A stretch of DNA of 28,399 nt, taken from a virus. The stretch is taken from positions 1 to 28,399 of the IMG/VR virus record IMGVR_UViG_3300032677_000130; one strand, 5' to 3'. Positions within the stretch are counted from its first letter, which is position 1. The number at the start of each line of letters is the position of its first letter. Below the pieces are notes generated by a model. The model had not been told where the DNA came from. It searched no databases and was given only the letters and a program-made list of their open reading frames with translations. Positions 7,792 through 14,400 of this stretch are shown in pieces. A program made the position numbers and the translations under genes.

Positions 7792-7995
7792 ATGACGGTT
7801 ACGACCCTGCATACCACAATTAGTTCCTTGCGTTCTTTAGCCAACATGCAGTATGTTCTTGCGTGGCTGGAGTTGAACAAGCATCTTCCCGGCGACACCA
7901 AGGTCGATGTTACCCCTACCTCTGTCATCATTACCGAACATTCAAAGTCAGCCAGTTTTACTCAAGTGTGTGATCCGTTCAAGGAGGATTTCTAG
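7792..7995 (+). CDS. small hypothetical protein
   Basis: Encodes 67 residues from ATG 7792, chosen because AAGGGAG at 7775-7781 and AAGG near 7785 precede it; the same frame is open further upstream, but that region is better explained by the frame-interrupted zinc ribbon. The sequence has an N-terminal helix (LRSLANMQYVLAWLELNKHL) and a short beta stretch (DVTPTSVIIT). Its function is unknown. Confidence 0.55.
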   Translation: MTVTTLHTTISSLRSLANMQYVLAWLELNKHLPGDTKVDVTPTSVIITEHSKSASFTQVCDPFKEDF

Positions 7996-7998
7996 GCG

Positions 7999-8220
7999 AT
8001 GACTTACGTTTACCAAGGAGACGGAACCTATCTTTGTGCAGGCGATGGCGTAACCCAGCACCACAATTTAGAGACATTGAAAGCCTGTCCCTGTTGTTTT
8101 CCGATGTGTGAAGAAGAGAACTGCCGTGACTGTCAGGAGTTTGAGGGCGGAATGTGTCGCGGCCATCACAAGGTTCACGAGACGCACTGCTGCACCCTAT
8201 TTCGACGGAGGGCGGCATGA
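7999..8220 (+). CDS. cysteine/histidine-rich small protein
   Basis: Encodes 73 residues with eleven cysteines and several histidines (CPCCFPMCEEENCRDC, then CRGHHKVHETHCC), strongly suggesting metal binding or a small zinc-finger fold. AAGGAGG at 7981-7987 is the likely ribosome binding site. Its stop overlaps the endolysin start (ATGA at 8217-8220), so the two are cotranslated. No named family was recognised. Confidence 0.6.
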   Translation: MTYVYQGDGTYLCAGDGVTQHHNLETLKACPCCFPMCEEENCRDCQEFEGGMCRGHHKVHETHCCTLFRRRAA

Positions 8221-8630
8221 CCGATCTAGAAGCCTTAGCGTTATGTGTTTGGAAAGAAGCGCGGGGCGAAGGCGAGAACGGTATGAGAGCGGTTGCTCAC
8301 GTCATCATGAACCGCGTAGGCAAGCCGGGGTTCGGCAATACCATCCAAGCCGTGATCTTCGACAGGAACCAGTTCACGAGTATGAGCGTACCTTCTGATC
8401 CAGAGTATGATTTGGAGCCGCAGAACGGCGACCCGCAGTACGAGTATTGTGAAACGCTGGCGCAGAACATCGGCACCGATCCAGACTTGACCAACGGGGC
8501 TCTGTATTACGCGAATCTGAAAAACGTTACGAGCGGTTGGTTTGAGCGAGTCATCTCAGGCCCAAACGGAGAGGGAACCCCAGAACACCCTTTATTGGCG
8601 ACCGTGGGGGAACAGAGTTTCTTCGCGTAG
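8217..8630 (+). CDS. cell-wall hydrolase, SleB/Hydrolase_2-like endolysin
   Basis: Encodes 137 residues from ATG 8217, which overlaps the upstream stop; an earlier in-frame start would lie inside that gene. The N-terminal pattern ALCVWKEARGEGENGM-AVAHVIMNRV (residues 7-34) is the signature of SleB-type lytic transglycosylases, with E14 the expected catalytic acid. DRNQF at 49-53 also fits the family. It would cleave peptidoglycan at the end of infection. The holin gene follows 58 bases later, making a lysis cassette. No signal peptide is evident, so it would depend on the holin to reach the wall. Confidence 0.88.
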   Translation: MTDLEALALCVWKEARGEGENGMRAVAHVIMNRVGKPGFGNTIQAVIFDRNQFTSMSVPSDPEYDLEPQNGDPQYEYCETLAQNIGTDPDLTNGALYYANLKNVTSGWFERVISGPNGEGTPEHPLLATVGEQSFFA

Positions 8631-8688
8631 ATTGGCCGGATGGGAACGATGAAGCAGTGAATGAAATCTACAAGAAAGCGAGAGGATT

Positions 8689-8895
8689 ATGAACCCTACA
8701 CTAAAAGCATGGCTCCACGGTCTAGCAGCAGCCGCGATGGGCGCGATTGGTTCGGCAGTTCCTTTGGTGATTGTCGATCCAGCAAACTTCAACTTCACAG
8801 GTGGCGGATTGATTCAGCTTGCTAAGGTGTGCGGAGCATCGGCACTGTTGGCGGCGGCTTTGTATTTGAAGCAGAGCCCACTCCCCAACGACTAA
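8689..8895 (+). CDS. holin-like membrane protein
   Basis: Encodes 68 residues with two hydrophobic helices, about 9-28 and 39-60, linked by DPANFNFTGGG, and ends in LYLKQSPLPND. This layout (two helices, NFNF link, KQSPLP end) is typical of small holins found next to phage endolysins. It would form membrane lesions that release the endolysin. AGAGGA is placed before the ATG. A terminator follows at 8910-8941. Confidence 0.8.
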   Translation: MNPTLKAWLHGLAAAAMGAIGSAVPLVIVDPANFNFTGGGLIQLAKVCGASALLAAALYLKQSPLPND

Positions 8896-8909
8896 CCCGC
8901 AAATGGAAA

Positions 8910-8941
8910 GCGCCGATGCTGGAACATCGACGCCTGCTTTT
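8910..8941 (+). terminator. intrinsic terminator after lysis genes
   Basis: GCG-C-CGATG (8910-8918) pairs with CATCG-A-CGC (8925-8933) around a six-base loop, followed by CTGCTTTTCTG. The stem has one internal mismatch and the T run is short, so strength is moderate. A new promoter follows at 9021, which supports a transcription-unit boundary here. Confidence 0.55.
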
Positions 8942-9020
8942 CTGTCCCTGTTCTCACAGAAGCATTATCCTGCGTACATTCTGCCATAACTCGTTTGAAA
9001 TCAGGAAAAAACTAGGCCAC

Positions 9021-9049
9021 TTGACCTCAACAGTCGGTGGCCGTACTAT
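9021..9049 (+). promoter_or_regulatory. sigma70-like promoter for the 9077 gene
   Basis: TTGACC (9021-9026) and TACTAT (9044-9049) are separated by 17 bases. The -10 box matches the consensus at four of six positions. A strong Shine-Dalgarno (AAAGGAGG, 9062-9069) and ATG 9077 follow. Confidence 0.55.
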
Positions 9050-9076
9050 TCTGCCAGCATCAAAGGAGGTTTCGAT

Positions 9077-9397
9077 ATGCGCGACGGGGTAGATATTGAA
9101 TTGGTTCAGAAGTTCCACTTGTTTCTGATGGGGGGGGAAGCGCCTGACGGTTTTATCCTACCCAAGAGGCCACGAAAGATGACAGCGGAGCAGTCGTCGG
9201 CGGTGATCTATCTGCTGCAAGAGTACCTGCATGTCATTCCAGAGACTTACGAAATGTGCGACAACTGCGGATGGTTTTTCGACTCCGAATCGGAGGGTCA
9301 TATCCCAGAAGAAGCCGGAAAAATGTACTGCTCAAGTTGTGACTATCTCTGCAAGTGCAAAGACTGCAAGGCGGAACGAAAAGAAAGCCGGAAGTGA
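9077..9397 (+). CDS. hypothetical phage protein with C-terminal zinc ribbon
   Basis: Encodes 106 residues. The N-terminal half (DIELVQKFHLFLMGGEAPDG, then LPKRPRKMTAEQSSAVIYLLQ) resembles a recurrent phage hypothetical family. The C-terminal half carries CDNCGWFF and CSSCDYLCKCKDC (from about residue 56), a likely zinc ribbon. It has a very good ribosome binding site and its own promoter. A run of eight Gs at 9129-9136 within the gene is a likely place for sequence or replication slippage, but the frame is intact here. Confidence 0.75.
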   Translation: MRDGVDIELVQKFHLFLMGGEAPDGFILPKRPRKMTAEQSSAVIYLLQEYLHVIPETYEMCDNCGWFFDSESEGHIPEEAGKMYCSSCDYLCKCKDCKAERKESRK

Positions 9398-9443
9398 TTC
9401 GAGAATTTGCCAACATCACGGCTTTGTAGTAGAGTGCAGTTGA

Positions 9444-9458
9444 GTCCAAATTTTGGAC
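9444..9458 (+). repeat. dispersed palindrome copy 3 (GTCCAAATTTTGGAC)
   Basis: Perfect 7+1+7 palindrome with flanking A and T, 13 bases before ATG 9472 and directly before its AGGAGAA ribosome binding site. GCCAACATCA lies upstream, as it also does before copy 5. Confidence 0.9.
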
Positions 9459-9471
9459 TAGGAGAACGGGG

Positions 9472-9867
9472 ATGGAGACAGAAACAAAAGTGCAGCACAC
9501 AGCAGGGCCGTGGAACTTCCATGAGCATTACCACCCATTCGATGACACAATCAGCGTTGTTAATTCGGAGGATGGATTCCATTACAAGACGATCACGATT
9601 GCCAAAGGAGCGATGCGACTGGCAGAGGTCATCTGGGACGATGCGAAGTCGGGCGGGTATCCTCTGGTTGAAACCGTTGAGGAAATGAAGGCCAATGCGT
9701 GCCTGATATTGGTATCTCCTGAGTTGCTGGAGGTGCTGCAAACCATCGTCGCCAACGCGACATTAGCCCCCGATCCGCGAATGAACAACTCCACGGATTG
9801 CTATCTTGTGCCGCTGGACGACATCGAAACAGCCCGCGCCGTGGTCGAAAAAGCTACAAAGCGGTAG
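9472..9867 (+). CDS. phage hypothetical protein, 'METET...GPW...PELLE' family, paralogue 1
   Basis: Encodes 131 residues: METETKVQHTAGPW at the start, a central variable part, EANACLILVSPELLEVLQ-like helix (here ANACLILVSPELLEVLQ) and ARAVVEKATKR at the end. This layout is common in phage and prophage proteins of unknown function. The gene at 11615 is a paralogue with the same start and end. Both have a palindrome copy just before the ribosome binding site, so the unit appears duplicated together with its control region. Confidence 0.8.
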   Translation: METETKVQHTAGPWNFHEHYHPFDDTISVVNSEDGFHYKTITIAKGAMRLAEVIWDDAKSGGYPLVETVEEMKANACLILVSPELLEVLQTIVANATLAPDPRMNNSTDCYLVPLDDIETARAVVEKATKR

Positions 9868-9910
9868 GGTTTACTGGTTTAGAATTGAATTTCAAGGAGA
9901 TTTGTCCACC

Positions 9911-10603
9911 ATGACAGCACATAACGGCCCACGCCTCAGTAAACGCATGAGAGAGCAGTTAAATCAGCAGGATACGAAACAGGTTGCAGGAGAGCCAGAA
10001 TCGGAAGTGTCCGCCACGGAAGGACAAGAAACAGCCTCAAGTGAGCCCTTAGAGGGGGTTTTGGACCCCTCAGAACAGGCCGAAAGGGGTAGTAACCTAG
10101 ACCCTGAAACAGTCCAAATTTTGGACTCCGAAGAGGGGCTTCGTTGCAGAGAAGAAATCGAAAAAGAAGAGGATTTTGAGCCGACAGCCGAGGATAAGGC
10201 AGCGTACAGCGAAGCCATCAACGGGTCGGTCGATCTGGCGAAGATACTGCAAGCGTCAGCGGAGCAGGAAACCGGAGCATCGCCGGGAAGCATCGAGGCT
10301 ATATTGGGAAACCCCGGAGCATTGCGGAACATCGGTAAGTCGTTGAATCTGGTGGATCAATCCATCGAGACGGCGCGGAAGGTTGCGGAGACGTTGAAGC
10401 CGGGACAGTCGCTTCGGTTTGACGCTGCTGGCAATCGTCAACAACCGGACGGAACCCTAGTCGTAGCTCTGACGATTTCAGAGGAATACATTGCGGGAGT
10501 CGAGGAAGCCGCAAGAACCGATGGGCGCACGGTGGATCAATGGTGTACGGAGCGGTTTACGGAATATTTGGAGGCGTATTACACGCAACCGAAAGGCCGC
10601 TAG
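9911..10603 (+). CDS. hypothetical protein with possible C-terminal ribbon-helix-helix domain
   Basis: Encodes 230 residues from ATG 9911, preferred because CAAGGAGA (9893-9900) precedes it; an open frame upstream overlaps another gene. The first 95 residues are acidic and probably disordered. Residues 183-224 (VVALTI strand, then helices SEEYIAGVEEAARTDG and TVDQWCTERFTEYLEAYY) fit a ribbon-helix-helix DNA-binding fold, as in Arc or CopG, but similarity is by pattern only. Palindrome copy 4 lies inside the gene and encodes VQILDS. If it binds DNA, palindromic sites would suit it. Confidence 0.65.
   Translation: MTAHNGPRLSKRMREQLNQQDTKQVAGEPESEVSATEGQETASSEPLEGVLDPSEQAERGSNLDPETVQILDSEEGLRCREEIEKEEDFEPTAEDKAAYSEAINGSVDLAKILQASAEQETGASPGSIEAILGNPGALRNIGKSLNLVDQSIETARKVAETLKPGQSLRFDAAGNRQQPDGTLVVALTISEEYIAGVEEAARTDGRTVDQWCTERFTEYLEAYYTQPKGR
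10112..10126 (+). repeat. dispersed palindrome copy 4, inside a coding region
   Basis: Perfect GTCCAAATTTTGGAC read in frame as VQILD in the 9911 gene. The preceding 18 bases resemble the 3' end of the 1811 gene (AACCT.GA..CTGAAAC.GT.CA). Confidence 0.9.
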
Positions 10604-10900
10604 ATGATCTTCCTTCGGGTGGTAAGGCAAGCGGTTTGTGTAATTTGCGAGCAGTCGTGGATTCTCGAACCGCTTGAAAAACCGCCCGAGAAGTGCATCC
10701 ATTGCGGCAGTGAAAGTTGGGAATTTGGGCCGGATTCTGAGACAGTGCGACGGATACGCAAGGGGCTGGTTAAGCCGAAGAGTCTGAATCCCGGCGCAAC
10801 ATCGCGGAAGCGCCAGCAACACGGGAAAAATCAATACCGTCAGTTCAAGCCTCGCCCGCAAGATGTTGTTGAAAATGCAGGACCGGAGAGCGATACTTAA
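10604..10900 (+). CDS. small zinc-ribbon protein
   Basis: Encodes 98 residues; ATG directly follows the upstream TAG, indicating coupling. The N-terminal ribbon is CVICEQSW...PPEKCIHCGSESW (about residues 12-42), with two CxxC pairs. The basic C-terminal half (KSLNPGATSRKRQQHGKNQYRQF region) could bind nucleic acid. The ribbon layout is similar to those in the 11233 and 14911 genes. The specific role is unknown. Confidence 0.65.
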   Translation: MIFLRVVRQAVCVICEQSWILEPLEKPPEKCIHCGSESWEFGPDSETVRRIRKGLVKPKSLNPGATSRKRQQHGKNQYRQFKPRPQDVVENAGPESDT

Positions 10901-10903
10901 GCC

Positions 10904-11233
10904 ATGGCACTTCCAGAGGTCGGTACGCTCTATCAGAATCCGGCGATTCCAACCCAAATCTGGTCGCAACCCGGAGGCCCGAACACAACAGTCTATCCCC
11001 AGGCTAAAGACTCGGCTCCAGGACAGTTTGAGACTCCGCTTACTCCGAGCGGTCAGTACATTCCAGGCTGTGGACACGCGCAGAACGCTTTACGGGTTTG
11101 GGAAGAGTACGACCCTGAGAGCGGAGAACAGGCCGCGATCATCTGCTGTGGAGTCTGCACCTTCGTTATCGAGATAATCATACCTTACTCCTTATATCTC
11201 AACTACTTACAAAATCCGATAGTCATTGCCTGA
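10904..11233 (+). CDS. hypothetical phage protein
   Basis: Encodes 109 residues, starting MALPEVGTLYQNPAIP. The middle (GCGHAQNALRVWEEYDPESGEQAAIICCGVC) has clustered cysteines, perhaps metal binding, and the end (FVIEIIIPYSLYLNYLQNP) is hydrophobic. No clear ribosome binding site, although translation may re-start after the adjacent upstream stop at 10898-10900. The stop overlaps the next start (TGATG). Confidence 0.55.
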   Translation: MALPEVGTLYQNPAIPTQIWSQPGGPNTTVYPQAKDSAPGQFETPLTPSGQYIPGCGHAQNALRVWEEYDPESGEQAAIICCGVCTFVIEIIIPYSLYLNYLQNPIVIA

Positions 11234-11517
11234 TGGAAGTCACTCTCTACAGGTGTGCTCGCTGTGGGCTGCGATGGGTTCCCGAAGGCGACGAGATACC
11301 GGGAAAGTGCGTTCGCTGCTGGTTCAGAGCGATGATCCCCACTGAGGTAACGGTCATGGGCCGGGACGTGAGAGTGCGAGTGATTCGAGAGTACGGTCTG
11401 GAAACCGGGCTGCTTGATCCGAAGGTACGGCGAGGGCTGGAGCGGCTGGACTTGGGGATTTGTGAGCACGGCTGGATCACTCCGCATCTCTGTCCTTCTT
11501 GCAACCAAGCGGCCTAA
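11233..11517 (+). CDS. zinc-ribbon protein
   Basis: Encodes 94 residues. CARCGLRWVPEGDEIPGKCVRC (residues 8-29) forms a rubredoxin- or ribbon-like metal site and CEHGWITPHLCPSC at the end supplies a second Cys/His set. ATG overlaps the upstream stop. The pattern CxxC...P..C..C resembles the ribbons at 10604 and 14911, suggesting a small local family. The function is unknown. Confidence 0.65.
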   Translation: MEVTLYRCARCGLRWVPEGDEIPGKCVRCWFRAMIPTEVTVMGRDVRVRVIREYGLETGLLDPKVRRGLERLDLGICEHGWITPHLCPSCNQAA

Positions 11518-11535
11518 AAAGACAATCTGCGGTGC

Positions 11536-11564
11536 TTGACTTCTGCTGCAACCAGTTAGATAAT
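11536..11564 (+). promoter_or_regulatory. sigma70-like promoter for the 11615 gene
   Basis: TTGACT (11536-11541) and GATAAT (11559-11564) with exactly 17 bases between them. Transcription would start near 11571, placing palindrome copy 5 at roughly +12 to +26 and in the 5' leader. This is the best promoter match near a palindrome copy. Confidence 0.7.
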
Positions 11565-11582
11565 TCAGCCAACATCAAGCGA

Positions 11583-11596
11583 GTCCAATTTTGGAC
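11583..11596 (+). repeat. dispersed palindrome copy 5 (14-base form GTCCAATTTTGGAC)
   Basis: The same arms, GTCCAA and TTGGAC, with one base fewer in the centre. It is 18 bases before ATG 11615, just downstream of the TTGACT/GATAAT promoter and before the GGAGGAACGGGG ribosome binding site. Confidence 0.85.
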
Positions 11597-11614
11597 TGAC
11601 GGAGGAACGGGGAA

Positions 11615-12016
11615 ATGGAAACTGAAACGAAAGCACTGTACACGCCGGGTCCGTGGGTTTACCTCACTGGATATGGAGAATATTTCCCGCAAGTGAGAAT
11701 TGGCCCTAAGCACCCAATCTGCTATAACGTCGGGAAGATAACAATCAACGAAGGCTGCTCTCCTGACAGCCTATCCGAGTTCCATAGGACAGGCAACACC
11801 GACAAATTGATCGGCACGACGCTTGAGACAGCAGAGGCCAATGCCCGCCTGATTGCCGCCGCACCGGAACTGCTGGAGGCTCTGAAAGCCTTCGGAGTTC
11901 CGATGGCTACGCGCGATGAATTTTGCTTTGACGATTGTGCCGTCCACGAGTTACGGGAGCATTCGCCCAATTGCGCCGCTGCCCGCGCTGCTGTCACCAA
12001 GGCGGAAGGCCGCTAG
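11615..12016 (+). CDS. phage hypothetical protein, 'METET...GPW...PELLE' family, paralogue 2
   Basis: Encodes 133 residues: METETKALYTPGPW, then a variable centre, EANARLIAAAPELLEALK (about residues 74-91) and AARAAVTKAEGR at the end. The last helices are the hallmark of this common phage family of unknown function. Start, end, ribosome binding site (GGAGGAACGGGG) and upstream palindrome are shared with the gene at 9472, while the centres differ. It has its own promoter at 11536. Confidence 0.82.
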   Translation: METETKALYTPGPWVYLTGYGEYFPQVRIGPKHPICYNVGKITINEGCSPDSLSEFHRTGNTDKLIGTTLETAEANARLIAAAPELLEALKAFGVPMATRDEFCFDDCAVHELREHSPNCAAARAAVTKAEGR

Positions 12017-12021
12017 AGGCC

Positions 12022-12102
12022 ATGAAGCTAGGGCTATTGCTCAGATGGGCGGTTCGTGTGATAGTGATCTTGCTCCTGTTGTGGGGTCTGCACCGGAGCT
12101 AA
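12022..12102 (+). CDS. 26-residue membrane peptide
   Basis: ATG 12022 opens a short frame reading MKLGLLLRWAVRVIVILLLL plus WGLHRS and a stop at 12100-12102. It is almost entirely one hydrophobic helix with basic residues at its N-terminus, as in small phage membrane peptides. GGAAGG lies about 12 bases upstream, a weak binding site. The size makes chance possible, but it fills the gap between neighbouring genes exactly. Confidence 0.4.
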   Translation: MKLGLLLRWAVRVIVILLLLWGLHRS

Positions 12103-12116
12103 ACGGGGAAAGAGAG

Positions 12117-12299
12117 ATGAAACTAGACTGCACCTTACCCGAAGCCAATCTTCACGGTCACGGCACGATGAAAGCCGCCCCGCAGGAGAGGACGTTAGAG
12201 AACTGGTGCAGTCTTTGCAAACGCTGGATGAAGCCGAAAGAGGGAGGGTTAGATGAAATTCATCGTGACATTGGACGAAACCCCGAAAACCGGGGATGA
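12117..12299 (+). CDS. small hypothetical protein with CxxC
   Basis: Encodes 60 residues from ATG 12117 with GGGGAAAGAGAG upstream. The first 45 residues look real (LENWCSLCKRWMKPKEGG, a CxxC near residue 31); the last 16 overlap the next gene in another frame. A 47-base overlap is long for this window, so the end of the protein may be altered by a sequence error. The function is unknown. Confidence 0.5.
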   Translation: MKLDCTLPEANLHGHGTMKAAPQERTLENWCSLCKRWMKPKEGGLDEIHRDIGRNPENRG

Positions 12300-12678
12300 C
12301 CTTGTGAACCTACTCAGTCGTGCGGTGGAGTCGGTTCGCTATAACATCGGACCGGAACCTTTGCGGTTTACCACAGGCCCGATCTACGGCGGGCCGGATG
12401 AGGAACCCGCGAAGGGCGAGCGGGTTGGAACGTGGGAAATCAAGGACAAGCCGCGAGAAGTAACCAGCGTTGCCGAGTATCCCTTGCCAGAGGGCGCGAA
12501 GTGTATTCATTGCGAGTTGCCAGTGCGACGGAATTCCTACGGCAACATCGAGCACATGGATGGCTATTTCCAGTGCGGTTTTCTGGAAGGCAGGCGCTAC
12601 GGGCCGTTCGCAGAAATAGTCAGGCCGAAAGAACCTGCTGCAACTTCGGGCTCTAGCGCGGCATCGGAAACCGTGTAA
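12253..12678 (+). CDS. hypothetical protein with C-terminal Cys-rich motif
   Basis: Encodes 141 residues; AGAGGGAGGG provides a strong ribosome binding site before ATG 12253. The first part (MKFIVTLDETPKTGDDLVNLLSRAV) resembles a small alpha/beta module, and the C-terminal part has CIHCELPVRR...GYFQC, a possible zinc site. The end is Ala/Ser-rich. It is not recognised as a named family. Confidence 0.65.
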   Translation: MKFIVTLDETPKTGDDLVNLLSRAVESVRYNIGPEPLRFTTGPIYGGPDEEPAKGERVGTWEIKDKPREVTSVAEYPLPEGAKCIHCELPVRRNSYGNIEHMDGYFQCGFLEGRRYGPFAEIVRPKEPAATSGSSAASETV

Positions 12679-12689
12679 GGATTGAACTC

Positions 12690-12949
12690 GTGATTGCAAC
12701 CAAGCACAATTCGACTGCTGTCAGAGATGCGGCAAGGTGAAACCATTTGTACTTGCCACGGCCTTTGATGGAGCTGGCGGCTTCCGGTTTTTGTGCTCTG
12801 CTTGTGATCGCATCGAGAAGGACTTGCACCAGCTTAGGCTTTTCGCCACTCCGCAGGAGGCAGTAGCGGCTTGGCAGGAGCCAGAAGAGGAAACCGATTC
12901 GGACTTGGACGAGATTTCTAAGCCGAGCCCGCAAATGAGTTTGTTTTGA
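12690..12949 (+). pseudogene. frame-interrupted zinc-ribbon protein
   Basis: GTG 12690 has a good binding site (TAAGGA, 12676-12681) but its frame ends at TGA 12738. One frame back, the reading NQAQFDCCQRCGKVKPFVL through CSACDRIEKDL to a stop at 12947-12949 has two CxxC pairs, but no start codon before its first pair; the first in-frame start (GTG 12737) would discard CQRC. Adding one base, or a -1 slip, between 12690 and 12735 makes one complete zinc-ribbon protein of about 86 residues. A sequence deletion, mutation or frameshifting could explain it. Confidence 0.5.
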
Positions 12950-12962
12950 GGAGGATGGAGCG

Positions 12963-13187
12963 ATGAAAGACCCTTTGACGAGGAAAGAAAAAGCAGCGTT
13001 GCTTAAGAACTTCCGTGAAGAGTGGGAGAAGAAGTACACGGAAATTCTCAAGTCTGGTTCGATGCCGGAATCTGCACCGCACGATCATTGCGCCGCGAAG
13101 TTCGCGTTAATCCTTGCGGCTGAGAGATTTGGGCCGGTTTCTTCCGAAGGCAAGAAAGACCTCAAGAACGTGCGCTGCTTCGTATAA
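12963..13187 (+). CDS. small hypothetical protein
   Basis: Encodes 74 residues, with GAGGAGGATGGAGCG before the ATG. It is charged and helical (KEKAALLKNFREEWEKKYTEIL) and then has HDHCAAKFALILAAERFG. No motif was recognised. Palindrome copy 6 follows three bases after its stop region. Confidence 0.65.
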   Translation: MKDPLTRKEKAALLKNFREEWEKKYTEILKSGSMPESAPHDHCAAKFALILAAERFGPVSSEGKKDLKNVRCFV

Positions 13188-13190
13188 CCA

Positions 13191-13204
13191 GTCCAATTTT
13201 GGAC
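13191..13204 (+). repeat. dispersed palindrome copy 6 (14-base form GTCCAATTTTGGAC)
   Basis: The short form, as copy 5, located in the 39-base gap between the 12963 and 13227 genes and 22 bases before the latter start. Confidence 0.85.
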
Positions 13205-13226
13205 TCCAGAGACAAAGGATAAGCCG

Positions 13227-13442
13227 ATGAAACGAAAACGAGCTAAGTTCAACTATCCGAAAGAGTTTACGACACTGCCAGAGTACACCGCGCACGCAGG
13301 GCAAGTCGTTGAAGTGATTCGGCCATTGGGTCTTTCCGATGGTTTTGATGGTTGCGAGGGCGTGGAACCAATGTTTCTTATCAAGGCCGATGATGGCTTA
13401 GTGATGCACGCTTTTGAATCCGAGTTGGAGGAGGTCGCGTGA
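13227..13442 (+). CDS. small hypothetical protein
   Basis: Encodes 71 residues. The order of short strands (VEVIRPLGLSDG, EPMFLIKADDGLVMHAFESEL) suggests a small beta-barrel or SH3-like fold, by pattern only. It follows palindrome copy 6 and overlaps the next gene by GTGA at 13439-13442. Its function is unknown. Confidence 0.65.
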   Translation: MKRKRAKFNYPKEFTTLPEYTAHAGQVVEVIRPLGLSDGFDGCEGVEPMFLIKADDGLVMHAFESELEEVA

Positions 13443-13657
13443 AACGAAAGAGGACGATCACCGAGAAACTGAGTCCGATTCTGGCCGGGATGGAGACGGA
13501 GACGTTAGCGCGAGTACAGGCCGAGGCCGAAGCCCGCGCAGCGGAAATGTCTGCTAAGTTGTTGGAACCAATGGGTAACGTCAACGGTAAGGCGGGCAAG
13601 ATGGAGCGGGAATTTCCCCTGTTTTTGGGGACTGGACAGAATCCCTGCTTGTGGTAA
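13439..13657 (+). CDS. small hypothetical protein, GTG start
   Basis: Encodes 72 residues, starting at GTG 13439 that overlaps the previous stop; GGAGG (13428-13432) lies upstream. The first 50 residues are a long charged helix (LARVQAEAEARAAEMSAKLLEP). The last 20 residues are less regular. Both this and the previous protein begin MKRKR, which may be coincidence. No function was recognised. Confidence 0.6.
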   Translation: MKRKRTITEKLSPILAGMETETLARVQAEAEARAAEMSAKLLEPMGNVNGKAGKMEREFPLFLGTGQNPCLW

Positions 13658-13677
13658 CTTGGGTTTCGGAGGGAAAC

Positions 13678-13941
13678 ATGAACACAGAATTCAAGGTGAA
13701 CACAAGCTACATCACTCCGAAGCGGTCGGCGCTGGAGATCATTGAGGCGGCAAGGCCGAAGAATCCCGGCAAGCGGTTTGCAGTCAGCGGCGATGGATGC
13801 TGTATTGGAGTCTGGAGCGACACGTTAAACCGTTACGTTTGTGTGGCTTCCGTGGCAATCAACGGGGAATGGTATCAACTGGACTTTGAGCCGGGGATTC
13901 GCGGAGTGACCATCGACTATTCGTGGTGCGGAGTGAACTGA
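13678..13941 (+). CDS. hypothetical protein
   Basis: Encodes 87 residues from ATG 13678 with GGAGGG (13668-13673) upstream. The text ALEIIEAARPKNPGKRFAV then a beta-rich end (CCIGVWSDTLNRYVCVASV and GEWYQLDFEPG) suggests a small alpha-beta protein. No family was recognised. Confidence 0.65.
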   Translation: MNTEFKVNTSYITPKRSALEIIEAARPKNPGKRFAVSGDGCCIGVWSDTLNRYVCVASVAINGEWYQLDFEPGIRGVTIDYSWCGVN

Positions 13942-14016
13942 AAACCGTAAGCCTCGCAGAGTCATGTATTTACAAACGCAGCTCATAGCGTTAGATGGGC
14001 GGAGAGAGGGAAGAGT

Positions 14017-14325
14017 ATGGAATTATTTGAGGCAATGCGCGACATCGAGAGGAAGTATCCCGCTATTGCTGGAAGTCTGGACTTGAGAACCTCAATGGAT
14101 TCGGAAGTCGAGGAGATTGAGAAAAGTCTTGGCGGGAGGAATAAGTACAGTCGGGCGGTTGAGATGGCGCACGAGCGCATCCTTGGATGGCTGGAGACGG
14201 CAGAAGAATACCATGTCGAGTTGACATTTGAGAGCCTCGCTCACTTCGCCGGATCGCATCGGAAGGCTTGTGTGTGGGCCGTTCTCATTGGTAAGGCCAT
14301 GAAAACACAGGCAAACGCCGCCTGA
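14017..14325 (+). CDS. hypothetical helical protein
   Basis: Encodes 102 residues with GGAGAGAGGG upstream of ATG 14017. It is predicted all-helical, with an acidic N-terminal half (MELFEAMRDIERKYPAIAG) and an AHFAGSHRKACVWAVLIGKAMK C-terminal helix. No recognised motif; the function is unknown. Confidence 0.65.
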   Translation: MELFEAMRDIERKYPAIAGSLDLRTSMDSEVEEIEKSLGGRNKYSRAVEMAHERILGWLETAEEYHVELTFESLAHFAGSHRKACVWAVLIGKAMKTQANAA

Positions 14326-14400
14326 AAACCGCGAGGTGTTGCTTTTGATCTTCCCGAAGGGGAAGTTAAGCAGGTTAGACAGAGGTTCAAGGAGGAACAA

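Noticed and set aside
8904-8990. 28-codon frame after the holin
   Set aside because: It contains the terminator hairpin and lacks a binding site; an untranslated tail is more likely.
10052-10071. GAGGGG...CCCCTC dyad in the 9911 gene
   Set aside because: Within a coding region, no T run after it, and explained by the codons; not called as a terminator.
14333-14400. About 22-codon frame between 14325 and 14401
   Set aside because: Too short, no ribosome binding site, and its end carries the binding site of the next gene.
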